From: Actinoplanes sp. M2I2
GTDB lineage: Bacteria; Actinomycetota; Actinomycetes; Mycobacteriales; Micromonosporaceae
DNA: 64,000 nt
Reading direction: 5' to 3'
Assembly: GCF_023544445.1 (NCBI RefSeq)
Contig: NZ_JALPVJ010000012.1
Coordinates: 124,001-188,000, forward strand
Shown here: positions 41,575 to 50,182 of the stretch, piece after piece
Layout of the letters: the number at the start of each line of letters is the position of its first letter
Numbering within the stretch: position 1 is the first letter of the stretch
Notes under the pieces: model-generated
Database searches by the model: none
Seen by the model: only the letters and a program-made list of their open reading frames with translations
Told to the model about the DNA's origin: nothing
Made by a program: the position numbers and the translations under genes

Positions 41575-42497
41575 AGGTCCACCTCCTTGGAGTTCAGGTA
41601 GCGCGACAACGGGAAGATGATCGCCGTGACCAGCAGGAACAGCACCACGTTGCCGGCGGTCGACAGGCCGTAGAAGCCGGCCTGGTACTGCTTGTAGATC
41701 ACCGACGCGATCACGTCCGAGGTGAAGCCCGGCCCGCCGCGGGTCATCGCCCAGATCAGGTCGAACGAGCGCAGCCCGCCGATCAGCGACAGCAGGATGA
41801 CCGTGAACGTCGCCGGACGGGCCAGCGGTAGCACGATCTTCACGAAGTTCTGCCAGGCCGTCGCGCCGTCGACGCGAGCCGCCTCGAAGTACTCCTGCGG
41901 GATCGACACGATGCCGGCGATGTAGATGAGCGTGGCCAGGCCGACGCCTTTCCACACGTCGACCAGGGCGACCGACATCAGCGCGTAGCTGGGGTCGGTG
42001 AGCCAGCCCGGCCCCTGGATGCCGATCAGGGCCAGCGACTCGTTGATCAGGCCCTCCTCGGGGTCCAGGAGGATCGTGAAGGTCAGGCCGACCCCGATCG
42101 TGCTGACCAGCACCGGGAAGAACACGACCGAGCGCAGGTAGCCGCGGCCGACGATCTGCGAGGTGAGCAGCACGGCCAGGCCGAGGCCGAGCACGACCTT
42201 GAGACCCGAGGTGACCACCGCGTAGACCACGGTGTGCCACAGGCCCGAGACCAGCGCCGGTTCCCGGAAGAACGTGACGTAGTTGTCGAACCCGATGAAC
42301 TGCGAGTCGAAGATGCTCCAGCGCGTCAGGCTGAAATAGAACGACGTCACGGTGGGCACGAGGAACAGCACCGCGTACACGATGGCCGCCGGCAGGTAGA
42401 ACCAGCTCGGGTACGGGCTGCGCTTGCGGCCGGCCGGGGCCGGCCCGGACGCGTTCGCACGCTCCCGGGCCGCCCGCCGGACAGTGTCGGTCGCCAC
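41571..42497 (-). CDS. CUT1 sugar ABC permease (MalF type) of the GH78 operon
   Basis: 308 residues from GTG 42497, five bases after the binding-protein stop at 42503. The N-terminus is basic and Ala-rich, then SWFYLPAAIVYAVLFLVPTVTSFYFSL begins the six helices. The EAA loop is EYFEAARVDGATAWQNFVKIVLPLA. FSLTRWSIFDSQFIGFDNYV is the usual external first-loop motif. It completes the transmembrane pair of the oligosaccharide importer. Confidence 0.93.
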   Translation of the reverse strand: MATDTVRRAARERANASGPAPAGRKRSPYPSWFYLPAAIVYAVLFLVPTVTSFYFSLTRWSIFDSQFIGFDNYVTFFREPALVSGLWHTVVYAVVTSGLKVVLGLGLAVLLTSQIVGRGYLRSVVFFPVLVSTIGVGLTFTILLDPEEGLINESLALIGIQGPGWLTDPSYALMSVALVDVWKGVGLATLIYIAGIVSIPQEYFEAARVDGATAWQNFVKIVLPLARPATFTVILLSLIGGLRSFDLIWAMTRGGPGFTSDVIASVIYKQYQAGFYGLSTAGNVVLFLLVTAIIFPLSRYLNSKEVDL

Positions 42498-42502
42498 CGG
42501 GC

Positions 42503-43813
42503 CTACCAGCCCTCGAGACCGAGCTGCTGGGCCTGCTTCTTGACGTCCTCGTCGTAGAGCTCGGCGGCGGCGTCCGCCTTGCGGATGCCGGAGCCGACCT
42601 CGACGCAGATCTGCTCGAGCGCCGGGCCCTTGACCGGGGAGAGGAACTCCAGCGCCAGGCTCGAGGCGCCCTGCTTGTCGATGTAGGTCTGCATGTCCTT
42701 GACCGCCTGCGGCACCGAGTCGGGCAGCTTGCAACCGGTGACCGCGTACGGCCCGGTCGGCTGAGTCGCCCGGCCGAGCGACTCGCAACCCTCGGGGCCG
42801 GCCACGAAGCCGAGGAACTTCTTGGCCGCGTCGAGCTTGGCCCCCGTGGTGCTGGCCGGGATGTAGAGGCCGTTGGGCGCCCACACGGTCAGGCCGTTCT
42901 TCGCGGCGTCGGCGCCGGGGATGGCGAACAGGCCGATCTTGTTCTCGCTGCCGGGGTTGTCGGCGATCAGCTGGCTGACCATGGCCGACAGGATCGGGTA
43001 CTGCGCGCCCTGCCCCTTGGCCAGCTTGGTGAGCCCGTCGGTCAGCTTGGCCGAGGCGAAGTCCTTGTTGACGTAGCCCGCGTCGTGCACCTGCTGCAGG
43101 TGGTCGAAGCCGGCCTTGGCGGCGGGCGTGGTCGCGTACTTGGCCTGATTCTTGGTGTATTGATCGGCCCAGCCGGGACTGGCCGCCTCGACGTTGTGGT
43201 AGTCGCCGAGGATGAACAGCTGCGAGGTCCAGGTCTCGCCGTAGGTCTGGATGACCGGGTCGACGCCGGCCGCCTTGAGCTTGGCGTTGTTGGCCATGAA
43301 CTCGTCCCAGGTGGCCGGGACCTTCAGGCCGTTCTTGTCGTACACGTCCTTGTTGTAGAGCATCGCGCCGGCCATGTAGTTACCGAAGGGCACGCCGTAG
43401 ATCTTGCCGTCCGAGCCGACCGACTTCTTGAAGTTGTCGTCGAGCTGACCGGCGAAGTCGTCCACCGGGGTGAGGTTCTTCTGCGGCGCCAGCGCCTGCA
43501 TGAGCGAGCCCGAGTTGTACATGAACATGTCGGTCATGTCGCCGGTGGAGAGCCGGGTCTTGACGATGTTGTCGCCCTCGGTGCCCTGCGGCCGGGTCTC
43601 GACGGTGATCGTGATGTCGGGGTTCTTGGCGGTGAAGTCCTTGGCCAGCCCCTCGGCCATCTTGACCGTCTCGGGCTGGTTGTCGGCCAGGAACGACAGG
43701 GTGACCTTGCCGCCGCCCTCGTCGTCGCTGCTGCCCAGGTCGCCGGCGCTGCACGCGCCCAGGGCCAGGGTGGCGGCGGACAGCACGGCGAGCGCTATGT
43801 GACGTCGTGTCAT
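42503..43813 (-). CDS. CUT1 sugar-binding lipoprotein of the GH78 operon
   Basis: 436 residues from ATG 43813. Signal peptide with lipobox LGAC (Cys about 20). VTLSFLADNQPETVKMAEGLAKDFT, NSGSLMQALAPQ, GVPFGNYMAGAMLYNKDVYDKNGL and PATWDEFMANNAKLKAAG are standard SBP_bac_1 motifs. It sits 11 bp downstream of the alpha-L-rhamnosidase gene, so the bound ligand is probably a rhamnose-containing oligosaccharide, perhaps from rhamnogalacturonan. That ligand is inferred from linkage only. Confidence 0.94.
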   Translation of the reverse strand: MTRRHIALAVLSAATLALGACSAGDLGSSDDEGGGKVTLSFLADNQPETVKMAEGLAKDFTAKNPDITITVETRPQGTEGDNIVKTRLSTGDMTDMFMYNSGSLMQALAPQKNLTPVDDFAGQLDDNFKKSVGSDGKIYGVPFGNYMAGAMLYNKDVYDKNGLKVPATWDEFMANNAKLKAAGVDPVIQTYGETWTSQLFILGDYHNVEAASPGWADQYTKNQAKYATTPAAKAGFDHLQQVHDAGYVNKDFASAKLTDGLTKLAKGQGAQYPILSAMVSQLIADNPGSENKIGLFAIPGADAAKNGLTVWAPNGLYIPASTTGAKLDAAKKFLGFVAGPEGCESLGRATQPTGPYAVTGCKLPDSVPQAVKDMQTYIDKQGASSLALEFLSPVKGPALEQICVEVGSGIRKADAAAELYDEDVKKQAQQLGLEGW

Positions 43814-43824
43814 GGGGAACTTCC

Positions 43825-46638
43825 TTATCTGTCGGACGAGAGAAGCGAGGTCAGGCGGGCGGCCAGCTGATCGCCACCGGGGATGAAGCCGTGCGCGGTC
43901 GCGGCGTCGGCGAACTGGGTCGCGGGCGCGTCCAGATAGCGCCCGAGCCGGTCGGCCAGGTCGGCCTCGCCGCCCGCGACGCCCGCCTCGCGGGCCGCGG
44001 CCACCAGCTTCGCCCAGCTCGGCGCGTGGTCCATGAGCTGCCGGATGGTCGGCTCGGCGGGCCTGGCGGCTTCCCCGGCGTACGGGTCCTCGAGCACCCA
44101 CTCGTGCCGGCCGTGGCCGACGCCGACCGGCTGATCGCGCCCCGGCACGTGCACCGTGGCGGTCGCGCCGACCGGCACCACCACCTCGAGCCGCAGCTCA
44201 CCGCCGTCCCGCCGCCAGGCGACCGAGGCTTCCCCGTACGGGGTGAGGTGCCGGGCCGAGGCGTGGGTGAGCTGCCGGTCGGGCAACGGCCGCACGTCGA
44301 TCCGGCGGTAGCCGGGCTCACCGGGCGCGAGGCCGGCCACGCGGCGGTGCAGCCAGTCGGCCACCGCCCCGAGCGCGTAGTGGTTGAACGAGGTCATCTC
44401 GCCCGGGTTGATCGAGCCGTCCGGGAGCATGCTGTCCCAGCGCTCCCAGATCGTGGTGGCGCCCATCGTCACCGGGTAGAGCCAGCTCGGCACCCCGGTC
44501 TGCAGCAGCAGCCGGTACGCCAGGTCGGGCCGGCCGGCGTCGGCCAGCGCGTCGGTCATCAGCGGCGTGCCGACGAAACCGGTGCTGATCCGGAACCCCG
44601 ACGAGCGGACGAGGTCGGCGAGCCGCTCCCCCGCGGCGCGGCGCTGCTCCTCGGTGGGCAGCAGCGCCCACCGCAGCGCCAGCGCGTACGCGGTCGGGGC
44701 GTCGCTGAGCACCCGGCCGCCGCCGGTCACGTACTCGCGGGCGAACGCGGCCCGCACCCGCTCGGCCAGCTCGCCGTACTCGCGGGCCACGTCGCCGTCG
44801 CCGACCGCGAGGGCGGCCCGGGCCACGATGCCGGCCGAGCGGGCCAGGTGGGCGGTGGCGACGACGTCCGGGTCGGCCTGGGCCCGGAACGGGTCCTGGG
44901 GCGGGGCGGCCGGGTCGAGCCAGTCGCCGAACTGGAAGCCGCCGGACCAGAGCAGGTCCGGGCCGGCCAGCCCGGCGATCCGGTCGACCCACGCGCGCAT
45001 GCTGGGCAGCTGCCGCTCGAGCAGCCCGGCGTCGCCGGTGCGCTGGTAGACCACCCAGGGCACGATCGCGGCGGCGTCGCCCCAGGCCGCGGCGGCCGGG
45101 CCGGGCTGCCGGATCACATCGGGGACGACGTGCGGGACCGAGCCGTCCTTCTGCTGCTCGGCGGCCAGGTCGGCGAGCCAGTTGCCGAGAAAGCCGGCCG
45201 TGTCGAACAGGAACGACGCGGTGGGCGAGAAGACCTGGATGTCGCCGGTCCAGCCGAGCCGCTCGTCGCGTTGCGGGCAGTCGGTCGGCACGTCGACGAA
45301 GTTGCCCCGCATGCCCCAGACCACGTTCTCGTGGAAGCGGTTGAGCAACGCGTGCGACGAGTCGAACCAGCCGGTGCGGCGCAGGTCGCTGCCGACCACG
45401 ACGGCCTCGACGTCGGCTGCGCGCAGGTCGTCGACGCCGGTCACCTCGGCGTACCGGAAGCCGTGGAACGTCAGGCCGGGCTCGAGAACGACCTGCTCCG
45501 GGCCGGCCAGGACCCACTCGTCGGTGGCGCGGGCGCTGCGCAGCGGGCGAACGCCGAGCTCGCCGTCCTCGAGCACCTCGGCGTGGCGGATCACCACAGC
45601 CTGACCGGACCGCGCGCCCCGGACGGTCAGGCGGACCCAGCCGACCAGGTTCTGCCCGAAGTCGACCAAGGTCCGGCCGGACGGCGACGTGGTGACGGCG
45701 ACGGCGGGCAGCACCTGCGTGGCCCGGACGGGCGGGCCGTCCGGGGCGACCAGCAGCGCCAGGTCGGCGTCGAGCACGTCGACCGGGGTCTGTGGTCCGG
45801 GCTCCCGGCGCAGGTCGGTGCGCTGACCGTTGTAGAGGTCGTCGTCGAGGATGCTGCCCTCGCGGGCGGTCCACGTGCCGTCGGTGGCGAGCAGGAGCAC
45901 CCGGCCGTCGGCGGTCTCGACCTCGAGCTGGGCGAGCAGCGCCAGCCGGTCGCCGTAGAGGCTGTGCTGGTGGCGGAAGCCGAGGTAGCCCCGGAACCAG
46001 CCGTTGCCCAGCTGCACCTCGAGGCGGTTGACGCCCTCGGCGACCAGGCCGGTGACATCGTGCGACCGGTAGCGCAGCCGGTGCTGGTAGGCGGTCCAGC
46101 CCGGGGCCAGCTGCTCGTCGCCGACCCGCTCGCCGTTGAGCCGGGCCTCGTAGAGACCGTGCGCGGTGGCGTACAGGCGGGCCCGGGTGACGTTCGCGGG
46201 CAGCTCGATCGTGCCGGTGAGGATCGGCGACGGCTGACCCCAGGCGCCGATCTCGGCCGGGCTGACGAAGCGGGCGGTCCAGTCGGCCGGGTCGAGCAGG
46301 CCGGCCTCGGCGGTGGCGGGCTCGCTCCAGTCGCTCCAGCCGCCGTCGTCGCCGGCCCGCACCCGTACGGTGACCGCCTCCCGCGACTCCAGCGGCGCGC
46401 CGGGCCACGGCACGAGCACCTGGTCACCGGAGACGACCTCGAACACCTCGGTCGTGGCGAGGCCGGCGGGGGCTTGCCCGCGGCCGCGGGTGATCTCGAT
46501 CGCGTACCGGGTCTGGACGTAGCCCGCGGGGGCGGCCGGCACCTGCCAGGAGAGGCGTGGGTTGGCGGTGCCGAGGCCGAGCACCGGCGCAGGGTGGTGG
46601 TCGAAGCGGAGCGAAGTGGGTGGCGCGATGTCCGGCAT
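43825..46638 (-). CDS. GH78 alpha-L-rhamnosidase
   Basis: 937 residues with no signal peptide, so it acts in the cytoplasm. Order: N-terminal Fn3-like domains (LRFDHHPAPVLGLGTANPRLSWQVP), a Bac_rhamnosid_N domain (LYATAHGLYEARLNGERVG, GWTAYQHRLRYRSHDVT, LGNGWFRGYLGF), a concanavalin-like domain, then the (alpha/alpha)6 catalytic barrel and a C-terminal beta domain. The catalytic-acid motif is DCPQRDERLGWTGD (Asp458-Glu459 region), and the base Glu is Glu732 in WERWDSML. The last 80 residues are an extra helical tail (TIRQLMDHAPSWAKLVAAAREAG). The gene heads the importer operon and would remove terminal rhamnose from imported oligosaccharides. Confidence 0.95.
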   Translation of the reverse strand: MPDIAPPTSLRFDHHPAPVLGLGTANPRLSWQVPAAPAGYVQTRYAIEITRGRGQAPAGLATTEVFEVVSGDQVLVPWPGAPLESREAVTVRVRAGDDGGWSDWSEPATAEAGLLDPADWTARFVSPAEIGAWGQPSPILTGTIELPANVTRARLYATAHGLYEARLNGERVGDEQLAPGWTAYQHRLRYRSHDVTGLVAEGVNRLEVQLGNGWFRGYLGFRHQHSLYGDRLALLAQLEVETADGRVLLLATDGTWTAREGSILDDDLYNGQRTDLRREPGPQTPVDVLDADLALLVAPDGPPVRATQVLPAVAVTTSPSGRTLVDFGQNLVGWVRLTVRGARSGQAVVIRHAEVLEDGELGVRPLRSARATDEWVLAGPEQVVLEPGLTFHGFRYAEVTGVDDLRAADVEAVVVGSDLRRTGWFDSSHALLNRFHENVVWGMRGNFVDVPTDCPQRDERLGWTGDIQVFSPTASFLFDTAGFLGNWLADLAAEQQKDGSVPHVVPDVIRQPGPAAAAWGDAAAIVPWVVYQRTGDAGLLERQLPSMRAWVDRIAGLAGPDLLWSGGFQFGDWLDPAAPPQDPFRAQADPDVVATAHLARSAGIVARAALAVGDGDVAREYGELAERVRAAFAREYVTGGGRVLSDAPTAYALALRWALLPTEEQRRAAGERLADLVRSSGFRISTGFVGTPLMTDALADAGRPDLAYRLLLQTGVPSWLYPVTMGATTIWERWDSMLPDGSINPGEMTSFNHYALGAVADWLHRRVAGLAPGEPGYRRIDVRPLPDRQLTHASARHLTPYGEASVAWRRDGGELRLEVVVPVGATATVHVPGRDQPVGVGHGRHEWVLEDPYAGEAARPAEPTIRQLMDHAPSWAKLVAAAREAGVAGGEADLADRLGRYLDAPATQFADAATAHGFIPGGDQLAARLTSLLSSDR

Positions 46639-46677
46639 GTCTCTCCTGTGCGGGCGTCACGGATCGCCAACCACCGC

Positions 46678-46689
46678 TGAAACGATTCA
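46678..46689. promoter_or_regulatory. LacI-type operator-like palindrome before GH78
   Basis: TGAAACGATTCA is a 12-bp palindrome with one mismatch, 40 bp upstream of the GH78 start. It resembles LacI-family sites (TGAAACGTTTCA type) found before sugar-utilisation genes in actinobacteria. The regulator itself is not in the window. Confidence 0.6.
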
Positions 46690-46720
46690 AGAGCAGGCGC
46701 GGCGGGAGGACGATCGCTGT

Positions 46721-46772
46721 GTTTCGCTTTCGTGGCGAGAAGGTTTCGCCGTGCCCCCGATCCTCTGTTTCG
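46721..46772. promoter_or_regulatory. GTTTCG direct repeats between GH78 and the AraC gene
   Basis: GTTTCG occurs three times in 52 bp (46721, 46743 as GTTTCGC, and 46767), with start-to-start steps of 22 and 24 bp, about two helical turns. AraC-family proteins bind direct repeats with such spacing, and the neighbouring gene encodes one. Confidence 0.5.
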
Positions 46773-46842
46773 GTGTGGCCCACGACATAGCCCGTGGTGA
46801 ACCGGAGCTAGCACGAAATTCACCTGGGGCCTACGGTGGGGC

Positions 46843-47739
46843 ATGGCCGAAGACCCCCCGGTCGAGAACACCCGGACGTTGCTGCACTTCATCGACGGTT
46901 CGGTGGCCTACGCCGGTCACTACCTGCACGAGGACACCCATCCCGTGCACACGCACAGCTTCGTCGAGATCGCCGTCGTGATGGGCGGGTCGGGGGTCCA
47001 CCACAGCCTGGCCGGCCGCCAGGAGCTCCAGGTGGGCGACGCGGTGCTGCTGCGGCCCGGCGTGTGGCACGGCTACGAGAACTGCCGGCGGCTCGACCTG
47101 TACAACTGCTGCTTCTCCCCCGAGCTGTTGCAACGCGAGCTGGCCTGGACGAGGCAGGACCCGCACCTGGGCCACCTGTTGTGGACCGGCCCGTATTCCG
47201 GTCAGCGCCGCGGCATCCTCTACACCCACCTGCACGACGACGCCCTGGTCGGCTGTCTCGAGCACCTGGACGGCCTGCAGAAGCTGCGCACGCTGCCGCC
47301 CGGCGACTACCGCGGCGACCTGGTCGGCCGGTTGATGCTGTTCCTGAGCGGCCTGGCCCGCGTGGCCGCCGAGACCGACCAGATCGCCGGCGGTGCGGCC
47401 GGCGCCCACCCGGCCGTGCTCGACGCGATGCGCATGCTCGAGGACCGCCCGGCCCACCAGTGGTCGCTCACTGAACTGGCCGCCGAGCTGCACCTGGCCC
47501 CCGGCTACCTGGTCCGCCTGTTCAAATCGGCCACAGGCCTGCCGCCGATGGCCTACCTGTCCCGCTTCCGCGTCGAACTGGCCGCGTCCCGCCTGCTGCA
47601 CACCGACCAGCCCATCAACCGCATCGGCGAGTCGGTGGGCTGGCCCGACCAGAACTACTTCGCCCGCCGCTTCAAGTCCCACTACGGCCTGAGCGCGTCG
47701 GTCTACCGCACCCGTTTCACGGTCGCCCTCAAACACTGA
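46843..47739 (+). CDS. AraC-family regulator with cupin sensor (RhaS-like)
   Basis: 298 residues. The N-terminal half is a cupin sensor: HTHSFVEIAVVMGGSGVHHS, LQVGDAVLLRPGVWHGYEN and LYNCCFSP are in the usual order. The C-terminal AraC DNA-binding region (about 200-295) holds LTELAAELHLAPGYLVRLFKSATGLPPMAYLSRFRVELA and the second HTH NRIGESVGWPDQNYFARRFKSHYGLS. It is divergent from the GH78/importer operon and is the obvious local activator, as in RhaS/RhaR control of rhamnose genes. Confidence 0.93.
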   Translation: MAEDPPVENTRTLLHFIDGSVAYAGHYLHEDTHPVHTHSFVEIAVVMGGSGVHHSLAGRQELQVGDAVLLRPGVWHGYENCRRLDLYNCCFSPELLQRELAWTRQDPHLGHLLWTGPYSGQRRGILYTHLHDDALVGCLEHLDGLQKLRTLPPGDYRGDLVGRLMLFLSGLARVAAETDQIAGGAAGAHPAVLDAMRMLEDRPAHQWSLTELAAELHLAPGYLVRLFKSATGLPPMAYLSRFRVELAASRLLHTDQPINRIGESVGWPDQNYFARRFKSHYGLSASVYRTRFTVALKH

Positions 47740-47801
47740 ACGCGGGTTCCCGCCGGGGTCATCCGAGTCTCCTTCGATCTCCCCGGCCTCAGGACGGCGC
47801 G

Positions 47802-47817
47802 TCCCCGCTCTCGGGGA
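47802..47817. terminator. Weak hairpin between AraC and PHP genes
   Basis: TCCCCG and CGGGGA pair around CTCT (47802-47817) between the convergent genes. The stem is only 6 bp, so it may or may not terminate. Confidence 0.3.
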
Positions 47818-47880
47818 TGAGGCCCGGGTCGACTTTGTCGGCGGCGGATCAGGGCACCTGAGCTGGCAACCCGCCGCGCG

Positions 47881-48714
47881 TCAGGCGTACCACTTGTCGT
47901 ACGGGTGTCGGCCGGGACGGAAGCCCAGCGCCTCGACCATGGCGACTGCTTCCGCGAAGCCGAGACCGACGCCGCCGGGATGGTGCGCGTCGCTGCCGAA
48001 CGTGACCACCTCGCCGCCGGCCTCTCGCCACCACCGCACGACCTCCGGGAAGGGCCGCCGATTCGTGTTGACCTCCAGCGCCAGGCCGGCGGCCGCAACC
48101 GCCGTCAGCGCCTGCCGGAAATCCTCCTCGAAGTCCGCGGCGTCGAACGGCCCCGCGGCCGCGGGCCAGTACCGGGTGACGAAGTCGATGTGGGCAAGCG
48201 CTTCGAAGTCCGTGGATCCGGCCACCAGCCGAGCGATCTCGGCCAGGTACTCGCGAACCACCTCCGCGGCCGGGCGTCGCGCGAAGTGCTCGCCCGGCTC
48301 ATTGAGTCCGGCGCCCAGAGGCAGGGTGTGCAACGAGCCGAGTACGCGGTCGAACTGCCCCGCCGCGAGCACCGCGGCAACCTGATCCCGATGCCAGTGC
48401 GGCTCGCCGACCTCCACCCCGGTGAGGATCACCAGGTCGGGAAATTGCTCCCGGCACCGCTGCGCACATGCCAGATAGCCATCGACGTCCAGCGGGGGCG
48501 GGGCCAGCGTCCCGTCCTCGGTGATCAGGTCGGTGACCTTCGCGGGGGCGTCCGGCGCCGGTTCCACATCGGTCCAGACGGTGAAGTCGAGGTGCTCGGT
48601 GAACGCAACAGCCGGCAAGCCGATGGCCAGCGCCCGCGCGCAGGTGGCCTCCATGTCACCGGGTTCGCAGTCCCAGGACCATTCGGTGTGCACATGTCCG
48701 TCGGTGGGCAGCAT
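47881..48714 (-). CDS. PHP-domain phosphatase (histidinol-phosphatase-like)
   Basis: 277 residues from ATG 48714 (MLPTDGHVHTEWSWD); a TTG at 48759 would add 15 residues. The PHP metal cluster is visible in order: DGHVHTEWSWDCE (His), FTEHLDF (His), GVEVGEP (Glu), GSLHTLPLG, AHIDFVTRYWP and the end motif GSDAHHPGGVG. This set fits the family acting on L-histidinol phosphate, or other phosphoesters when HisB has the main job. It is not in a his operon, so the physiological role is open. Confidence 0.88.
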   Translation of the reverse strand: MLPTDGHVHTEWSWDCEPGDMEATCARALAIGLPAVAFTEHLDFTVWTDVEPAPDAPAKVTDLITEDGTLAPPPLDVDGYLACAQRCREQFPDLVILTGVEVGEPHWHRDQVAAVLAAGQFDRVLGSLHTLPLGAGLNEPGEHFARRPAAEVVREYLAEIARLVAGSTDFEALAHIDFVTRYWPAAAGPFDAADFEEDFRQALTAVAAAGLALEVNTNRRPFPEVVRWWREAGGEVVTFGSDAHHPGGVGLGFAEAVAMVEALGFRPGRHPYDKWYA

Positions 48715-48836
48715 GGCCTCAAGAATGTCAGCCACACCCCGGCCCTCGACAACCGACAACCCGGCTGCATGTCCATCCGGTTGAGGAGGATGTCGTCGTA
48801 CTCGATCTGCGAACTCGAGACGCTCGACACCCCTTG

Positions 48837-48849
48837 TATACCGAGTATA
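48837..48849. promoter_or_regulatory. PadR-type operator (TATAC-CGA-GTATA)
   Basis: TATACCGAGTATA is a perfect 5-bp inverted repeat with a 3-base centre, 33-45 bp before the padR-type start. AT-rich palindromes like this are bound by PadR/LmrA-type repressors. It also contains a promoter-like TATAGT. Confidence 0.7.
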
Positions 48850-48881
48850 GTGCTCAGCATGATATCGAGTGATTCGACGCT

Positions 48882-49463
48882 ATGAGCGTCCGGCACGCGC
48901 TGTTGGCGCTACTTAGCGAGGGCCCCAAGTACGGGCTGCAGCTGCGCGAGGAGTTCGAGGCGCGCACCGGGGAGGTGTGGCCGCTCAACGTCGGGCAGGT
49001 CTACAGCACGCTGCAGCGGCTGGAGCGCGACGGGCTCGTCGAGTCGGACGACGACGCCGACCCCGGGCCACAGAAGGGCTTCCGGATCACCGCCGGCGGC
49101 GCCGACGAGTTGGCCGGCTGGTTGCGGACGCCGCCCGACCTTGCCTCGCCGCCGCGGGACGAGCTGGTCATCAAGGTGCTCGTCGCGGTCCGGCTGCCCG
49201 GCGTCGACGTGCACGAGGTCATCCAGGCGCACCGCCGCTACATCGTGGAGCTCATGCAGCAGTGGACCCGGCTCAAGGACGAGGAGGGCGACCTCGACCT
49301 CGGCCTGGCGCTGGTGGTCGATGCGGAGCTGTACCGCCTCGACTCCGTCGTGCAGTGGCTGGACACCGCCGACGGCCGGCTCAAGCGGGCCGCCCTCGAG
49401 CCGCCGGCCCCGGCGAGGGCCGCCGCACCGCTGATCCGGCGCCGAGCGGGGGTGCGCCGATGA
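48882..49463 (+). CDS. PadR-family transcriptional regulator
   Basis: 193 residues from ATG 48882. The winged helix is RHALLALLSEGPKYGLQLREEFEARTGEVWPLNVGQVYSTLQRLERDGLV, with a C-terminal dimerisation helix segment (VIKVLVAVRLPGVDVHEVIQAHRRYIVELMQQW). Acidic inserts (DDDADPGPQ) form the wing. It is the first gene of a regulator-ATPase-permease operon, and its stop overlaps the ATPase start in ATGA. PadR proteins typically repress the exporter genes they sit beside until a compound binds. Confidence 0.93.
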   Translation: MSVRHALLALLSEGPKYGLQLREEFEARTGEVWPLNVGQVYSTLQRLERDGLVESDDDADPGPQKGFRITAGGADELAGWLRTPPDLASPPRDELVIKVLVAVRLPGVDVHEVIQAHRRYIVELMQQWTRLKDEEGDLDLGLALVVDAELYRLDSVVQWLDTADGRLKRAALEPPAPARAAAPLIRRRAGVRR

Positions 49464-50182
49464 GCGGGGTGCTGCAGCTGCGCGGGGTGTCCAAGACCTA
49501 CCTGGACGGCGCCGATGAGGTGCACGCGTTGCGCGAGGTCGACCTGGCCGTCGAGGCCGGCAAGATGGTCGCCGTCATGGGCCCCAGCGGCTCGGGTAAG
49601 AGCACGCTGCTCACCATCGCCGGCGCCCTCGAGACGCCGACCTCCGGCGACGTGCTCGTTGCGGGCCATCCACTGTCGACGATGTCCCGCGACGACAGGG
49701 CCCGGCTGCGCCGGCGGGCCATCGGCTACGTGTTCCAGGACTTCAACCTGCTGCCTGGACTGACCGCTGCCGAGAACGTGGCCCTGCCCCTGGAGCTCGA
49801 CGGCGTGAGCGCCGGCAAGGCCCGCGCCACCGGGCTGCGCGCCCTTGATGAGCTCGGCCTCGCCGAGCGCGCGGCCCGGTTCCCGGACCAGCTCTCCGGC
49901 GGCGAGCGGCAACGGGTGGCGATCGCCCGGGCCGTCGTCGGCGACCGTCGGCTGCTGCTGGCCGACGAGCCGACCGGCGCGCTGGACTCCGAGAACGGCG
50001 AGGCCGTCATGCGCATGATCCTGGCCGCATGCAAGCACGGCGTCGCTGCCGTCATCGTCACCCACGACGCACAGCTGGCCTCCTGGGCCGACCGGGTGCT
50101 GTTCATCCGCGACGGGCGCGTCGTCGACCGCACCGCACCGCGCCGCGGGCCGGACTCGCTGCTGGCCGAAGAGACGGCCTGA
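49460..50182 (+). CDS. ABC exporter ATP-binding protein (LolD/MacB type)
   Basis: 240 residues from ATG 49460. Walker A GPSGSGKST, Q-loop YVFQDFNLLPGLTAAENVALPL, signature LSGGERQRVAIARAVV, Walker B LLLADEPTGALDSE and switch IVTHD are all intact. The FQ.FNLLP and ENV pattern belongs to the LolD/FtsE/MacB branch that drives FtsX-like permeases. Its TGA overlaps the permease ATG by one base (TGATG). Confidence 0.95.
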   Translation: MSGVLQLRGVSKTYLDGADEVHALREVDLAVEAGKMVAVMGPSGSGKSTLLTIAGALETPTSGDVLVAGHPLSTMSRDDRARLRRRAIGYVFQDFNLLPGLTAAENVALPLELDGVSAGKARATGLRALDELGLAERAARFPDQLSGGERQRVAIARAVVGDRRLLLADEPTGALDSENGEAVMRMILAACKHGVAAVIVTHDAQLASWADRVLFIRDGRVVDRTAPRRGPDSLLAEETA

